64,000 nt of DNA from Caenorhabditis elegans (Eukaryota > Nematoda > Chromadorea > Rhabditida > Rhabditidae). The notes beneath the pieces are model-generated. The model had not been told where the DNA came from, did not search any database, and saw nothing but the letters and a program-made list of their open reading frames with translations. A program made the position numbers and the translations under genes. Below, piece by piece: positions 1 through 12,500 of the stretch; within the stretch, counting starts at the first letter, position 1; every line of letters begins with the position of its first letter. The DNA lies in assembly GCF_000002985.6 (NCBI RefSeq), contig NC_003284.9:4402001-4466000 (forward strand), in the 5' to 3' direction.

Positions 1-1214
1 TTTTCAAAATTTCCGATCAAGAGAAAAGTTCCATATTCAATTTGTAAAAAATCTGCAAAAAATTGGGTAAACGAGCAGAAACCTTGTTCCAAAACCAGAA
101 GGTTTTTTTTAAATCTATAACCACATGGATACACAATTTTGAATTTAGAATTATTCACACAAATTTTCACCTTTTTGGAACTTCATTTTTCAAGAACAAG
201 TTTTCAGATTTGATCCTAGGAATCTCGTTTTCCATCTCTTTTCAACTCTTTTATATTTGTTGTTCAAAAAAACTCGGCATTGAATACTCAATATTTTGAA
301 CTTTAAAAAATGTTTAAAACTTTTCCATTTCAAAAATCTTCAGTTGCTCAGTTGATATATTCTAGGAGTTTAAGCTTTGATCACAATGCTTAATTTTTCA
401 TGCTCAGCTACCACAATCGGAAGTTGTTGCCAGTTGTTTTTAAGACTTTTAATTCCTGTTTAACAAACAACATCATCATAAAAATGTTCTTCATTTAGTA
501 AATTTCTTTGAGCCTTAGCTTAAAAAGCTAATCAGTTTCAACCAAATTCCGTAAATCACTACACTTTTTCATAGTCTAAAGGTCACTTGCTCTTTCATAT
601 CTTTCTTAATTTCATCCACTTTTGGTCCAGGTTCTCTCCATTTGTCTGCTTTAAAACCTTGAAAACCACCGAAAGCATCGCCTAGTCTTGGCAAGTTTTT
701 CTGCCCGCTGGCTCCTTCCTAAACCACGCCTACCAGCTGCCGGCTCAGTGTTGCTCGCACAGCACTTTTGGCAAAACCGAGGCACACGCCGGCTTGTGAA
801 CATGTTTTCATGATTTCTTATCATTTACTGTAAAATCCCAAAAAATTCTAAACGCCTGTCAGACAATTTTTTTGACAAACAAGTATTGTGTAACATAGTA
901 CAGCTCATTTCAAAATGCATTAACCTTTCCACCCCCGGCTCCACCTCCTCAAACTTCACAAAATTTGGTCTAATCCCCACTTTTTGTTCCAAAACGTTTC
1001 TCGTCTCCTTCAATATTAATATCCACTTCTTTATCATTTTTCTTTTTTTCCTTTTGTTCCGAGAGATTAGCCAGAACGCTATTCCAATCCATCATTCCAA
1101 ATGTTGCACATACTGCACTTTACCTTTTCGCAGCTTCTTGACAGATCTATTGCTTTTCAGATTTTAAAATATTCAACCTTTTGACGGCTAACCTGTCTGA
1201 AATCGCATTTGACG
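1..1214. other. Intergenic, upstream of the receptor gene
   Basis: AT-rich sequence without a credible exon on either strand; the open frames here have no initiating context, signal peptide or flanking splice sites that fit. A GC-richer patch at about 690-800 may be promoter or an old repeat. The segment probably holds the promoter of the receptor gene that begins at 1215. Confidence 0.5.
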
Positions 1215-4200
1215 ATGGAAAGCGACTCATCAAACTACACACTGTGTGATGACACGTCGCAAGTTCGGATTGCGTTTTTCAGGTGAGACGTTTGAAAAAA
1301 AAAACTCTTGCACTTGTACTTAACAAAACTTTAGTTTTCACTTTTTTCTGTTTTATGCGTGCAAAAAAAACCACATCACGCGTTAAGTTTATGTAGAAGC
1401 CGATCAACTCGCTTGATAACTTTTTCCTTTTGGTTTCATATTTGGTCGTGTCCGGCGGGAGGGGAAGAAATGAACCCTCAACTAATCCATCGAAACATCC
1501 GGGGTGGCCGGCGGCAGTGAAAGATATCGTCCCAAAAGGAGCGCGAGAAATTAGTTATCCTTTGTTTGGACGCCGTCCTCGTCGCCAGAAATGCCCATAC
1601 GTGTTGACGAAAATTTATGGGAGATGAATGGAGATACGCGGAGTCAGGGTGTCTCTTTTTGAATTCAAGAATCTGGAAATTTGAAAATGAACTCTTCCTG
1701 GTTGCGCGCGGTCTCACGGTCTCACGGTCTCAACTTTTGTCCATTGTTGTTACAAGACGTGTAGCCCACCGGAGAGAGTTTAATTATATGCAAATGCGAA
1801 GTGCACCATCAAATAAAGAATTCGGTCATTCAAAGGAGGGGCGCATTGGCGAAAAAAACGGAGAGGAAATGTTTTGTGCATCCTTTCCGATGGGATCAAT
1901 GAGCGAAAGGCTTGGGGGCTCGGGCGAAGACAAGCCTATTTGCAACATTTAGATGGAATAAGAAGGAGAAGAAAGCACAACTGAATTACACTCCTTCCGA
2001 ACGAGGCTTGTCACACGAAAAGGTTGGATGATGTGTTGATAACCCTTCGGGGAGCTCTTAATGTTTGTCGAGTTGTTTGAACACTGGACACTTATGGTTC
2101 TTATTTAAATATTCAAAGACTTATTGGAGATGTTGCAATGTTTGAGTTGGAGCATTAGAAATACTAAATCTCTTCAGTCCAATAGGGGTTTTTTTCGACC
2201 TTAAGAAGTATGCCAAAAAATGGGGTCTCTTCATATACTTGCTCTTTTATACCTAAAATGACCAAACACTGTCGGAGGTTGTAATAAGACGTTTAGAAAA
2301 TTTCTCAAAAACAAAGTTATGGTGGTTTTAAGTTTAAAAAAAAGATATTTTCAAATAATTTCTAAAATTTCGCCAACTTGACCAAGTCCGAATTAGGAAG
2401 TTAGATTCTATTTGATTATAATTTTTCAATTCATATTTTGGTAATTTGTTGTGCGTTATTTCGATGACACATATGCTTTTTCCGTCGATGTGTTACAATT
2501 TTGTAAACTCATCACCCAAAAATATACCTAAACGTATGTATTCAAGATCAGTATTTAAATTTTTTGAAAAGTTCCGTCCATTGCCACATTGACAAGTTGG
2601 CATAGTTTGTGATTTTAGCTGAAAATACGGTATTTTGGTAAAATTTTCAGAACGTCTCATTACAAAATTCGGCAGTTTTGGGTAATTTTAGCTGAAAAGC
2701 AAAGTATCAGACTTGGGTACTCCACCTTTCAAACCTTGACTATAATCAGTCCGGTACTTCAACAACTCAACAAAGATACTTAACAATTTATAGGTTTAAC
2801 ATATTGACATTTTTCTATTCTGCTGCTAACTTTCCTAACTTTTTCTTACTTTCGCTTGATCTGTGTTAAGCTACTAGGCCTAAAGTGTCCTCATGTCATC
2901 CATTACTGTGAGTACCCTCATTCACTTCTTTTTGTCCTTCCACTTGGGGGCTTTTCAATGAAGACTCTGCGTGTGTTTTGCCCCAGACTTTCGCAGATAT
3001 CACATGTGACATTGGGCACAGAAAGCGAAGAACGTTTCAAGTCGTCACTTTTAAACCCTCTCACTGCCAAAAAGACCTATTGCCTCCAAACCTTCTCTCC
3101 AAATACATTGACAGAGACGAACAAATACGTGTGCATCGTGACAATTCAGGAAACCTCCTGGTTCTTTTTTGTTTGGTCATGACAGAAAAACATTAATTAA
3201 AGATACGAAAAAACAGAATAAAAACGTACACGACGACTTTGATTTTCACGTGGGCCTCGACCAAACAAACAGATTTAATTGTCAATAAGCCTGATTTTTC
3301 TTTCGTTTTTCAGACAATAATGAACGAAAAAGAATTCACAGTACACAAAAACATATTCTGATCTTTAATCTAAGATGATCTTTTCCAGCATCGGAACCTG
3401 TCTATCAGCACTGGGATGTGTCTTCAATGGAGTCTTACTCTATATATTTCTCGGCAAAACTCAACGAAGCTACCCATTCCAAACATTTTTGGCGTTTCTC
3501 GACTTCATGCTTTGTGCACTTTATATCCATTGCTTCGGACTGCTATCCATCTCGGTTGAGTACAAAATTGGTAAGTTTATAGCCAGAGACTGCCACGAGC
3601 CAGCATAAAAGAAGATGAAACCAATTTTCAGCGTTTCTCTATAACTTTGTGATGGACAGCAATGTGGTGACGCTGGTTATGAGTCGGATCGTCCAGCTTT
3701 CGATTCCATACACGCTCATCGCCAACTCGGCAGAAAAGCTCACTATGATTCTGGGAATTGACTGTGAAAGCCAGTAAGCTATTCTGGAAAAAAAACAAAC
3801 ATTTCAAATCTTTCTATCAAATTTCTAATACCATTCCTCTTCTCAGACAGTGGATTAGTTGGAAGGAGGATTAGAATTCCTTTTTTGGTTTCGGATTATG
3901 TGGTAATTTCCTAGGAACTTATGGATTTTCCCATTGAACCAAAAAAAATATTATACAGTTACAGTTACATACAAATTGCAATCAGGGCTGTGCGACAAAC
4001 CTTTTGACAAGCGTTAAAAACTATTTACTTCAGTATTATAATCTTAATTTCAAATCAGAAACTATCACAGAAATGTACAAAAACGCTTGCTTGATCTGAA
4101 AATAATACTAATTTTTGCTGAAATGTTCGAAAAAGACCTCAAATAAAGAAGGTACTTTCAACGGCAAGCTGTGACTTACAAGTACTATTTGAGGCATTTT

Positions 4201-7063
4201 TGAGCATTTTAACAAAAATAAACAATATTATTTTAGATTGAACAATATTTTCCTACATTTCAATATAAAGTTTTGATTAAAAAAAGTTGGGTCATCATAT
4301 TGAAATAAGCAGCTTTGAAAATTTGTAGGAAGACTTGAAGTTGCGGTGTACACACTGTGCAGATTTAGTTGGCGAAAACCGCAAGAACACATCACAAATT
4401 AACTGTGCATAATAAACATTCTTAACAGAAATTGTGAATTTTACGAAATTTTATAAGAATTTCGTGTTAGATAGCAATTTGAACTCCCCGATCAACTTCC
4501 ACGCAAAAACTATAATCTCAAATTTTTATGACATTCGTTAACTCTGTCCATCAGGAAATCCAGTAATAAAATCAAAGGGTGGGCGCAGTAGCAACTGTCC
4601 TCTACACCCAATAAAACTACATCCCAGCTATGTAGCTCAAAAGACGCATTTTATCACCGACATCGCCAATCGTTTCAGATTCTCATTGCGCTTGCGTATA
4701 GGGGTCATCTTGCTGCTTCTCGGAACTGCAACATCGCTGAGAATAAACGGATTGTATTTGTATTTTATTGATGAAGATGAGAATTGCGATTTCTACCATA
4801 GAAAGTGGCTAAGCTCCCACCAAGAGGAACAGGCAAAATGGATTCATTTTGAAAATGTGTTAACTGTAAGAATTTCGATAATGACACACACACAAGCTAG
4901 TCTGAAATATTCAAAAATTGCAGTTCTTCCACACGTTCGTCTCATTCGTTTTGTTATGTGCACTTAACATTGTCGTCGTCGCCAAACTTCGCGTACAGCA
5001 CCGAAAAACGCGCCGACAATCCACTTCTCCGGCTCAGCTGTTTTCGGTATACTTCAGAAATTTTCTGGGATCTAAATCAATCACGGTTTTGACGCCTGTC
5101 GGCAACACCACTACGCAAACACTCGAGACTCGGGTACTTTGTTAAGCAAGATATGGTCTATGTGAAAAACAGCTTCTTTATTTTTTATTTTTTTGCTAAA
5201 CGTCAGAGATTGCGCTTTTTCGATAAAATCGGAATACATTTTGGAACGCATGGCATTTCGACAAAAATTCTTTTTTTTTTCGAAAATTCGGACAATAGAT
5301 CACGAAAATGACCTCACCAGAAAAAAAAACAGGAAGGGACACGAGGGAGAGAGAATAGCATTTTTGCTTAAGGGCAAACCTATTTGAGTGGGAGAGCGAT
5401 GGTAATTTAATCAATGAGAACAACATGTATTTTCATTTTCTGGATTTCAGTGCAATAGGAAAGCAAACAAGAAAGTTTCATGAATGAGGGAACAAATGAG
5501 GTTTAAAACATGTTTTTAATTTCTCATTGGTCCATTTGGCAATTTTCAAACCTGCAATTTTCCGGAATTTGCGATTTATGATTGAAAAAAAATTTTAATG
5601 GAAATTTTCAATTTTCAATTTTCAAAGTGGAAAATCAAACACACTTTGTGAATGAATTTAGAATTACCGGAAAAACTGAGGAAAATCTAGAAATGTGTAT
5701 ACAGTTGTATACAAAAATATACAGTTGCTTAAAAGATTATCGACAAATTTAGCACTTTCCGTTTTCTGAAACTTTGCTAAATTGCCCCGATTTACCGATT
5801 TCTTACCGAATTTCCCAAAATTGTCAAATTTATTTACAATCGGTATGCCAAACTGGAATTAATTATCAACCGATCAGAAAAATCAATATCAGGCTCCGCC
5901 TCTTTCTGGGTTTTTTTTTTTTGCGTTTCTCAAGTATTTTGTTCTGAGTGAATTCTGTGGATCATTCTTTCTAATTCAACCGGGTAGAAAAACATTAACC
6001 AACATCTTACAAGTTATAATTTAATATAGGAACTTGAATAATTTTTTGTTGAAAAATATATAAACTTCTTGAATACAGGGTGATGATGCACGTACTGATA
6101 ACCAAGAATCCCAACAGGAACCAATTCCCCCACCTGAAATGGTAACAAGTGTTATATTGCAGTTATCATGATTTATAGTATAACCGTAGTATTTTTGTTC
6201 TCCCACCTAGCAGCCCTCACTCACACACATATGGTTTTTTTAAATATAGTTTGCTTTTGCTTCAAATGATATGAATATAGGCTGACGCTATTTTTTATTT
6301 ATTTATTTTGAATTTGAACTTCAGCTGGCTTTTGAAATGATTTTTTAATACTCAACAGCTTAAAGTTTTTATTTAGCACACTTTTACCAAGAATAAGAAG
6401 TTACTGAACAGATGAATTTTGCAGTCCACCACCGCTCGAGTTCAAGCTGCTCAGGAGATTCGAGAGCAGCAACACAGACTACGGTGCGCTGTAAAAACGA
6501 CTGTAGTGATAATCTCAGCGTATCTGGCCTGCAACCTCGTCAATTTCATTTTGTACATTTTGGAGACATTCCGAAGAAGCTGGATTATTGTGAGTGTACT
6601 TGGCTGGGCGGAGAGAAAAAAGTTGCGGTTTTGCAAAAAAAGTGACCAGTCGCAAGGAGACTTAGAAACAATAACATTCATCATAAGAGCTTACGGGCTT
6701 TTGTGTGGGGGACTGCAATGTAGTCGGAGTGAAAAACGTGATAGATTGAAAAAAAGAAAATGAAAGGAACAAAATAATTTCAGGAAGCAAATGGAGCATT
6801 TAAACCATTCTACGTCATAATTAGCGACCTTGGATCAAATCTCTTTGTGTTTTCGTCAACAATCAGAATATTTATATACTATAAATATAATCACGAAATT
6901 AAGTGAGTTTTTTTTAGTTAAAAAGTTTTACATTTTACTCAATCTAATTGCGATTTGTTGCAGAAAGCTTATCAAAGACATCTGGGTGGTCAATTATATC
7001 ATACAACAGGCACAACCTCCAAAGGCTGACACTCTTTTGAAAATTGACAAGGTTGATGTATAG
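1215..7063 (+). CDS. Divergent rhodopsin-like GPCR, probable neuropeptide-type receptor
   Basis: Eight exons join in frame: 1215-1282, 3389-3570, 3632-3773, 4679-4865, 4924-5133, 6425-6589, 6784-6902 and 6964-7063, giving 390 aa. Exon 1 supplies the extracellular N terminus with an NYT glycosylation sequon. Seven hydrophobic segments lie at about residues 23-45, 57-77, 94-115, 136-156, 194-215, 284-309 and 324-351. The third intracellular loop is basic and the C-terminal tail is short. The TM7 start (SDLGSN) recalls nematode FMRFamide-type peptide receptors, but TM3 ends GIDCES instead of DRY and TM7 ends FSSTIRIFIYY instead of NPxxY. Intron 1 is about 2.1 kb, unusually long. Exon 5 could alternatively end at 5048 with the same phase. 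A chemosensory receptor is the main alternative; the ligand is unknown. A polyadenylation signal AATAAA lies at 7235-7240. Confidence 0.82.
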
Positions 7064-7783
7064 AACTGTTGTAATTTGCGTTTTTTCTTGTAAATTGTGG
7101 GTAAAATTCTAGTTATCAACCAACAACTCGGAGATCTCCTAATTCTTTTGATTATTTATTTTTCATTCATCTGCTTTTTTTATATCTTTTTACAAACTCT
7201 ATCTTCTTTCAATATTGCTATTTTTGATAGTTGAAATAAATGTTTTGATGAAATATACACCCTCGCTATGATTGCCAGCCTTGAATTGAAAAACAACTGT
7301 CAATGAAGAAACGGAATGAACTGGGATTGAATTTGAAAGAGGATTTAGACGCATTTCCATGTCCGTTCAACTTGAATACAAACTAGATTGTTTTTTGACG
7401 ATTTAAGCTGAGTTTTTTTGTGTTGAATTTTCTGCAAACTGATTTTCACCTTCATAGTGAATACACTCCTAGGGCGTCAAGCAACTAAAGAGCAAAGCAT
7501 AACAAAAGGGAAAAAGTCAAAAAATACAACTTCCGTAATTACACTCATTCGAAGTTTCTGTGCTAGACTAACAATGAATGCGAAAATAGTAATTTTTCTT
7601 TTCAAACTGAAATCGCACAATTCTATGCTACGGGGGGTTAAAGGTTATTTTGAATGAAATAATCGGTATACAGGACGTTTTAACAAAGCAACGTTTTGCT
7701 GATACTCTTTCAAAAGTTTATGGGAAATTATTTGCTCCTCCACATTGAAATGAAATTAGAAAAATTGATGAGTGCTTCTCATC
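7064..7783. other. 3' UTR and intergenic spacer before the tRNA
   Basis: Contains the likely polyadenylation signal of the receptor gene (AATAAA, 7235-7240), then AT-rich sequence with no supported gene. Confidence 0.5.
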
Positions 7784-7855
7784 TCCGTTGTGGTCTAGTG
7801 GTTAGGATTTATGGCTCTCACCCATAAGGCCGGGGTTCGATTCCCCGCAACGGAA
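7784..7855 (+). tRNA. tRNA-Glu (anticodon CTC)
   Basis: A 72-nt cloverleaf. The acceptor TCCGTTG pairs with CAACGGA, followed by discriminator A. The A box TGGTCTAGTGG and B box GGTTCGATTCC are intact. The anticodon stem TATGG/CCATA encloses loop CTCTCAC, so the anticodon is CTC, reading GAG. No intron. An identical 72-nt copy lies 868 nt downstream. A T-run after the 3' end at about 7860-7877 would serve as the RNA polymerase III terminator. Confidence 0.97.
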
Positions 7856-8651
7856 TATGTTTTTTGTTTTTGTTTTTGATTTAATAAAAGTAAATTTTGT
7901 CTTCAAAAACAAAAAGATTTTCTGTTCAAGAAATTCAAAAAACCCCGTTTCTTAACACATCCAATCATCAAATTCACATTTTTAAACGGACCGTTCTCGA
8001 AAGTGACTTGGCCAATTTTCAAAATTTTTCACTTTTTTGTCTCCCCATGTGGATCTCTTCAAGAACTGATTAAAAAAGTAGAGTTTTTTCCCTCCAGTTT
8101 CAATGTTTACCTCAAACTGGGTAATTGAACCGAATAGTCGTGCGCTGGCTGCGTTTGCGTGCAGGCATAGTGGTGAACGCTGACCTCGAAACCCGTCGGC
8201 TGCACGTTTTGCATATATCCGCGCTCCCACAAGCAGTTTTTGAAGGCGGCTGTTTCTTAGCCAGATCGTTTTACGACTTATGAAGTGGATGGAGCGAACC
8301 TTCAGTGATGATTGCACTTCTTGTACCATATACCAGTTTAGATGTATATAGTTATCCAAGTAGATCACTGCTCCCCACTACCAAATTTTGGATGGCTCAT
8401 CGAGAGATGGGCCGAAAATAACTTCAAACTCATCAGAGGTGTTTTTGTTTAGACTTGATTTAAAGGAACATAATATTTTTTTGAAAATCATAAAGAACCC
8501 GATTTATTCTTTTTGTTCGGATTATTTCCGTATAAATCTCTATTCTGGAACAGTCTGTAGTAATTTACAGTTTGATTATATTTCCCAAATATAATGTGAT
8601 TTGCTTATGTTCTTTGAAATGAAGATAAATATTCAAAGAGTTTTTATCATC
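7856..8651. other. Spacer between the two tRNA-Glu genes
   Basis: No recognised gene. A 128-codon frame on the minus strand (8368-7982) covers a GC-richer patch at about 8130-8250, but it has no recognisable domain, signal peptide or splice context, so I do not call it coding. Confidence 0.45.
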
Positions 8652-8723
8652 TCCGTTGTGGTCTAGTGGTTAGGATTTATGGCTCTCACCCATAAGGCCG
8701 GGGTTCGATTCCCCGCAACGGAA
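8652..8723 (+). tRNA. tRNA-Glu (anticodon CTC), second copy
   Basis: Identical over all 72 nt to the copy at 7784, with the same CTC anticodon loop and intact A and B boxes. The flanks differ except for a few bases (ATC before, TA then a T-rich run after). That suggests an older duplication with the gene body held constant by selection or gene conversion. The T-run at about 8729-8734 is the likely terminator. Confidence 0.97.
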
Positions 8724-9181
8724 TACGTTTTTTAACCAATTGTAAAAACGAAAAAGTTGTGGAGTCAAATTTGTCACATAAGTCTTCAAATAACTTCGAG
8801 TTTTACAAACTGTAATTTTAACGTTGACCCATTTTGAGAATGGTAGCATGTTGTAATTGTCCTCTTTTAGACAGATGAAAAACTCACATCTAAATAAAAA
8901 ACTGTTAAAAAATATTCAGTGACCATGAACACCGATAATATGTAATTTCAACTGTTCCCATCTCATTTAAACTTACTTTGTTCAATCGAATTACATTCGC
9001 CAATCTTTTGAGAATTTGTTTACTTTTTGAACCTATGAAAGTAATAAATATTGTGAAAATGCTCTACGGACTGTGAATTTAGAGATGTACTCAAAATTTG
9101 ACTTAAAATCTTGGCCATTACCAAGAACCCGGTTAAGATAACTGCATTCCACCTTTAGAAAAAATGTAACCAAATGCCATT

Positions 9182-9274
9182 AATTTATGTTAGCTTTTGT
9201 GACGTTAGCTTTTGTGAATTTATGTTAGCTTTTGTGACGTTAGCTTTTGTGAATTTATGTTAGCTTTTGTGACG
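9182..9274. repeat. Tandem repeat, 35-bp unit, about 2.7 copies
   Basis: Unit 9182-9216 is repeated exactly at 9217-9251 and again partially to 9274. Each unit itself contains two copies of TTAGCTTTTGTGA, so it is a compound repeat. It lies just beyond the 3' end of dop-1. Confidence 0.95.
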
Positions 9275-9590
9275 AGCTTTGAATAACATTTTTTGTTTTT
9301 TTTTGTTTTTATTTTTGAGATAAATTTATTACCGATAAAAGAAAATAAAACCAATTAGACAAAACATTTGAAAACAGATCATTATTGGACACATATTGAT
9401 TTCGGATCATTCAAGTCCCGTCGATTAAAAAAATTATGAACCACAAAAAGAGCAAAACACAAATAAACAGAAACAGATGAAAAATGAGACCAAACTGGAA
9501 AAGGAACCTCGTAGAAAAAAGAGATTTGTTTCGTTGTTGAAGGGTAATTGAATAAAGAAAGCATGCAATAAAACTGGAAAATTTGAAAGT

Positions 9591-12500
9591 CTATTCCGGA
9601 ATGGTTTCCTCGTTATTATTCGAAAGAAGATTCAGGCGAGTTGCATTCGCATCGTTGTTATTGTCGTGAGCTGACTCGGAAGACCGTGTGCATGAACGCC
9701 GTCGTTCTATATTGTCAGGAGCAGCATATCTTGACGAGCTAAATTTCCATGTTTTTTATGTGTTACGACATTTTTCCTTACATTGACTTATTTAGATCAG
9801 GCTCTTCCCAACAGCATCCGAAAACTCTGACAATAATCTTCTTGAATGCTCGTCTAAAGTCACGATTGAAAATGCTATAGATTAATGGATTGGCAGAAGA
9901 GTTTGCGTATCCTAACCAGGTTACTGCCTGGAAATTCGAGTTGAAAATTAAACATTTTAATTTTAAAAGGGGGACTAACGGTTTTTAGACAAACAGTAGT
10001 CCAATGTTCTTAAATCAACGAATTTCGTAATGAGACTTTTTAGATTTTTTTTTTTGTTTTTTTTCAGAAGTCTCATTCGTTCATTTCAGCACATTTTGAG
10101 TCTGATGGATATACGTTCAAAATATCCAGAACCGTTAGTCCTTTTTTAGAACAAAGAGCCCAGACGAACCATAATTGTTTTAGAGCTGAAAATTTCGGGG
10201 AGCCAAGCTCTCAAAATGTTTACTGTGAAGAACGGAAGCCAGCACACAAGGAAGGTTCCCATAATAACACCCAATGTAAGACTGAAAAATGATGCTTTGG
10301 ATTTTGAGACGATTCTGGTCTGTCTAACCGTGCTTTCTGATCGCTGATGTTTGAGCGATTATGAGCTGCCGGCGTGTGAGGATCTTGTGGGGACCGTTGG
10401 TTTTTGAATCTCGTCGGACACAAGAAATTGAGCTTGGAAAAAATTGAGGTACGTATCTGAAAATGCAAGTTTGTTCGTAACACACAACACGGACGGCTAA
10501 AAGTGCTGAAGCGAAAATACACACTTTGACAGAGAAATGAAAAAATAGTGTCTCAAAATTGTCTAAAGTCAAAATGTGCATTTTAAACCAAAGAGCAAAA
10601 AGCTTCAAATAGCTTGATTAGTGTAGCTGACGAGCAATATCAAATTTCAATTGTCTTCTCAGAGTCTCTCTAAGAAAAGATAATATATGGATAGATTGGA
10701 AACACTACTACAAAACTTTTCTAAATATGTTCACGTCAATATCAAAAAGGTTGTATGTTTTTGGAAAATTCTTTAAAATAACTACTTAAAACGATAACGG
10801 GCCAACAAAATATTAACCAAGATGAACACATCACTGCAAATTCAAATTCAATTTCACTCTGGATTTTAAGGTGTAGTAAGGTGGAGTCAGTGGCAAAATT
10901 GTTTAAAACAACTCCTATGATGCGAAAGTGACCAAATGTTTTCAAAATTTTCATTGACAGTTTGACACTTTTTATAAAATCCATATCACTGTGGCATGTT
11001 TGGGTCCATAAAATGTTTTGTCATTTTGGCATTGTAGGAGTGGTTGTTAATCATTGCTCACTGGCGCTACTCCACCTTTAAAAAATCTCAAATTCCTTCA
11101 ATTAGTTTTTGTTATTTATTTTTAGTGAACTCAAAAGTTGAGGGAATTACGTTTAACATATTCAAGTTTATATGAATAAAACCGTGCCAGTGTGAAGAAC
11201 ATGAAATTGCAGGAAGTGTTACGAGGGAGGTAGGTGAATTTGGGGGATATATGTATAAGGGATTTCTACACAACTCACTGATTCCACCTTATTCTGCGAG
11301 CTAGTTTTTTTGTCGCCACGTCGCGGCGTAGCAGTCGTTGTCGTCGTCGTTGATCGCCTCGAGTAGTGCCTTGAGACGGTCATCGTAGTCCTCTCGGTGG
11401 CTGGCGAGTCGGGAGGCAGGAGAGCTTCACCCTTCAGAGTTGCGGCCGTTACCTGGGTAAGCACGATGATACGCCATGCGGACGAGCATGCAGGAGAGGA
11501 AAAAACAGGGGGTACGGAAAAATAGGGAAAACCATCAGTCAAATGGATTTTTTTTTCACAGAAAGTATGAATGGAAGAGAAAATCAACTCAAAAACGGGT
11601 TTAGGCGGTAGGCGACCAACACTAAACGTTTAAAATAAATGTTTAAAGAAATTCAAAAAATCGACTGGCCCCGAGAAGCGGTTTTCTAACTATTTAAGCT
11701 GGCAGGTAATTGTTAGGGTTAAGCAAAACCAAAAAAGGTAATATTGTCAGAAAATTGCAAAACTGTGTTATAGGAAAGTGCACTGTTTTTTTCTTTTTTT
11801 TGTCTTTTTTTTAATCAAAATAAAACTAACAGGCAGAAAAATATAAAATGCGAACATTGAAAATTGTTGGAAAACTATTCTGCTTGGAGCATCTAGAAAA
11901 TGAAAATAAATGATTACCTCGCGAATTTTCTCTGAGGCAAGTTGCATTATCAAAAATGAAGTAGCTTGTTGCAATTGGGTTTTGATACTTCTCACATGCT
12001 TCCGTGCATACAAATAAAGTTTTGTATATAGGATAACCATAACCATGGCTGGTAAAAAGAAAGACACCATTGAACTTCCAATTGCATACGGAAGCGGTAG
12101 ACGCATTTCGCAAACGGGTAGACCTGTTAGGCTGAAATTTGAATTTTTGATAGGATTATCAGTATATATAGTTATCCATACTTATTGATGGTTACTTTCG
12201 ACCCAAAACCGAAGCCTAATGGAGCCGCACCAATTCCTGCGGATATCAGCCATACCAGAACTATCACGTAATTTATACGGCGACGGTTGCAGTACCTGAA
12301 ATTTTTTTTTTGTCTGTTTGGTGCTCAGCAAATATTTTCAGACCTGATATACACCATTGGCCGACTGATATGCCAATATCTATCCAATGAAATTGCGCAA
12401 AGATTCAATATACTAGCTGTGCATGTGGTGATGTCAAAACTAATCCAGAATTGGCAGTAAAACTGTCCGAACGGCCAGTATCCCAAGATATCGTTGACTG

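Noticed and set aside
7982-8368. 128-codon minus-strand frame between the two tRNA-Glu genes
   Set aside because: No recognisable domain, no signal peptide and no matching exons nearby; codon use is not distinctive.
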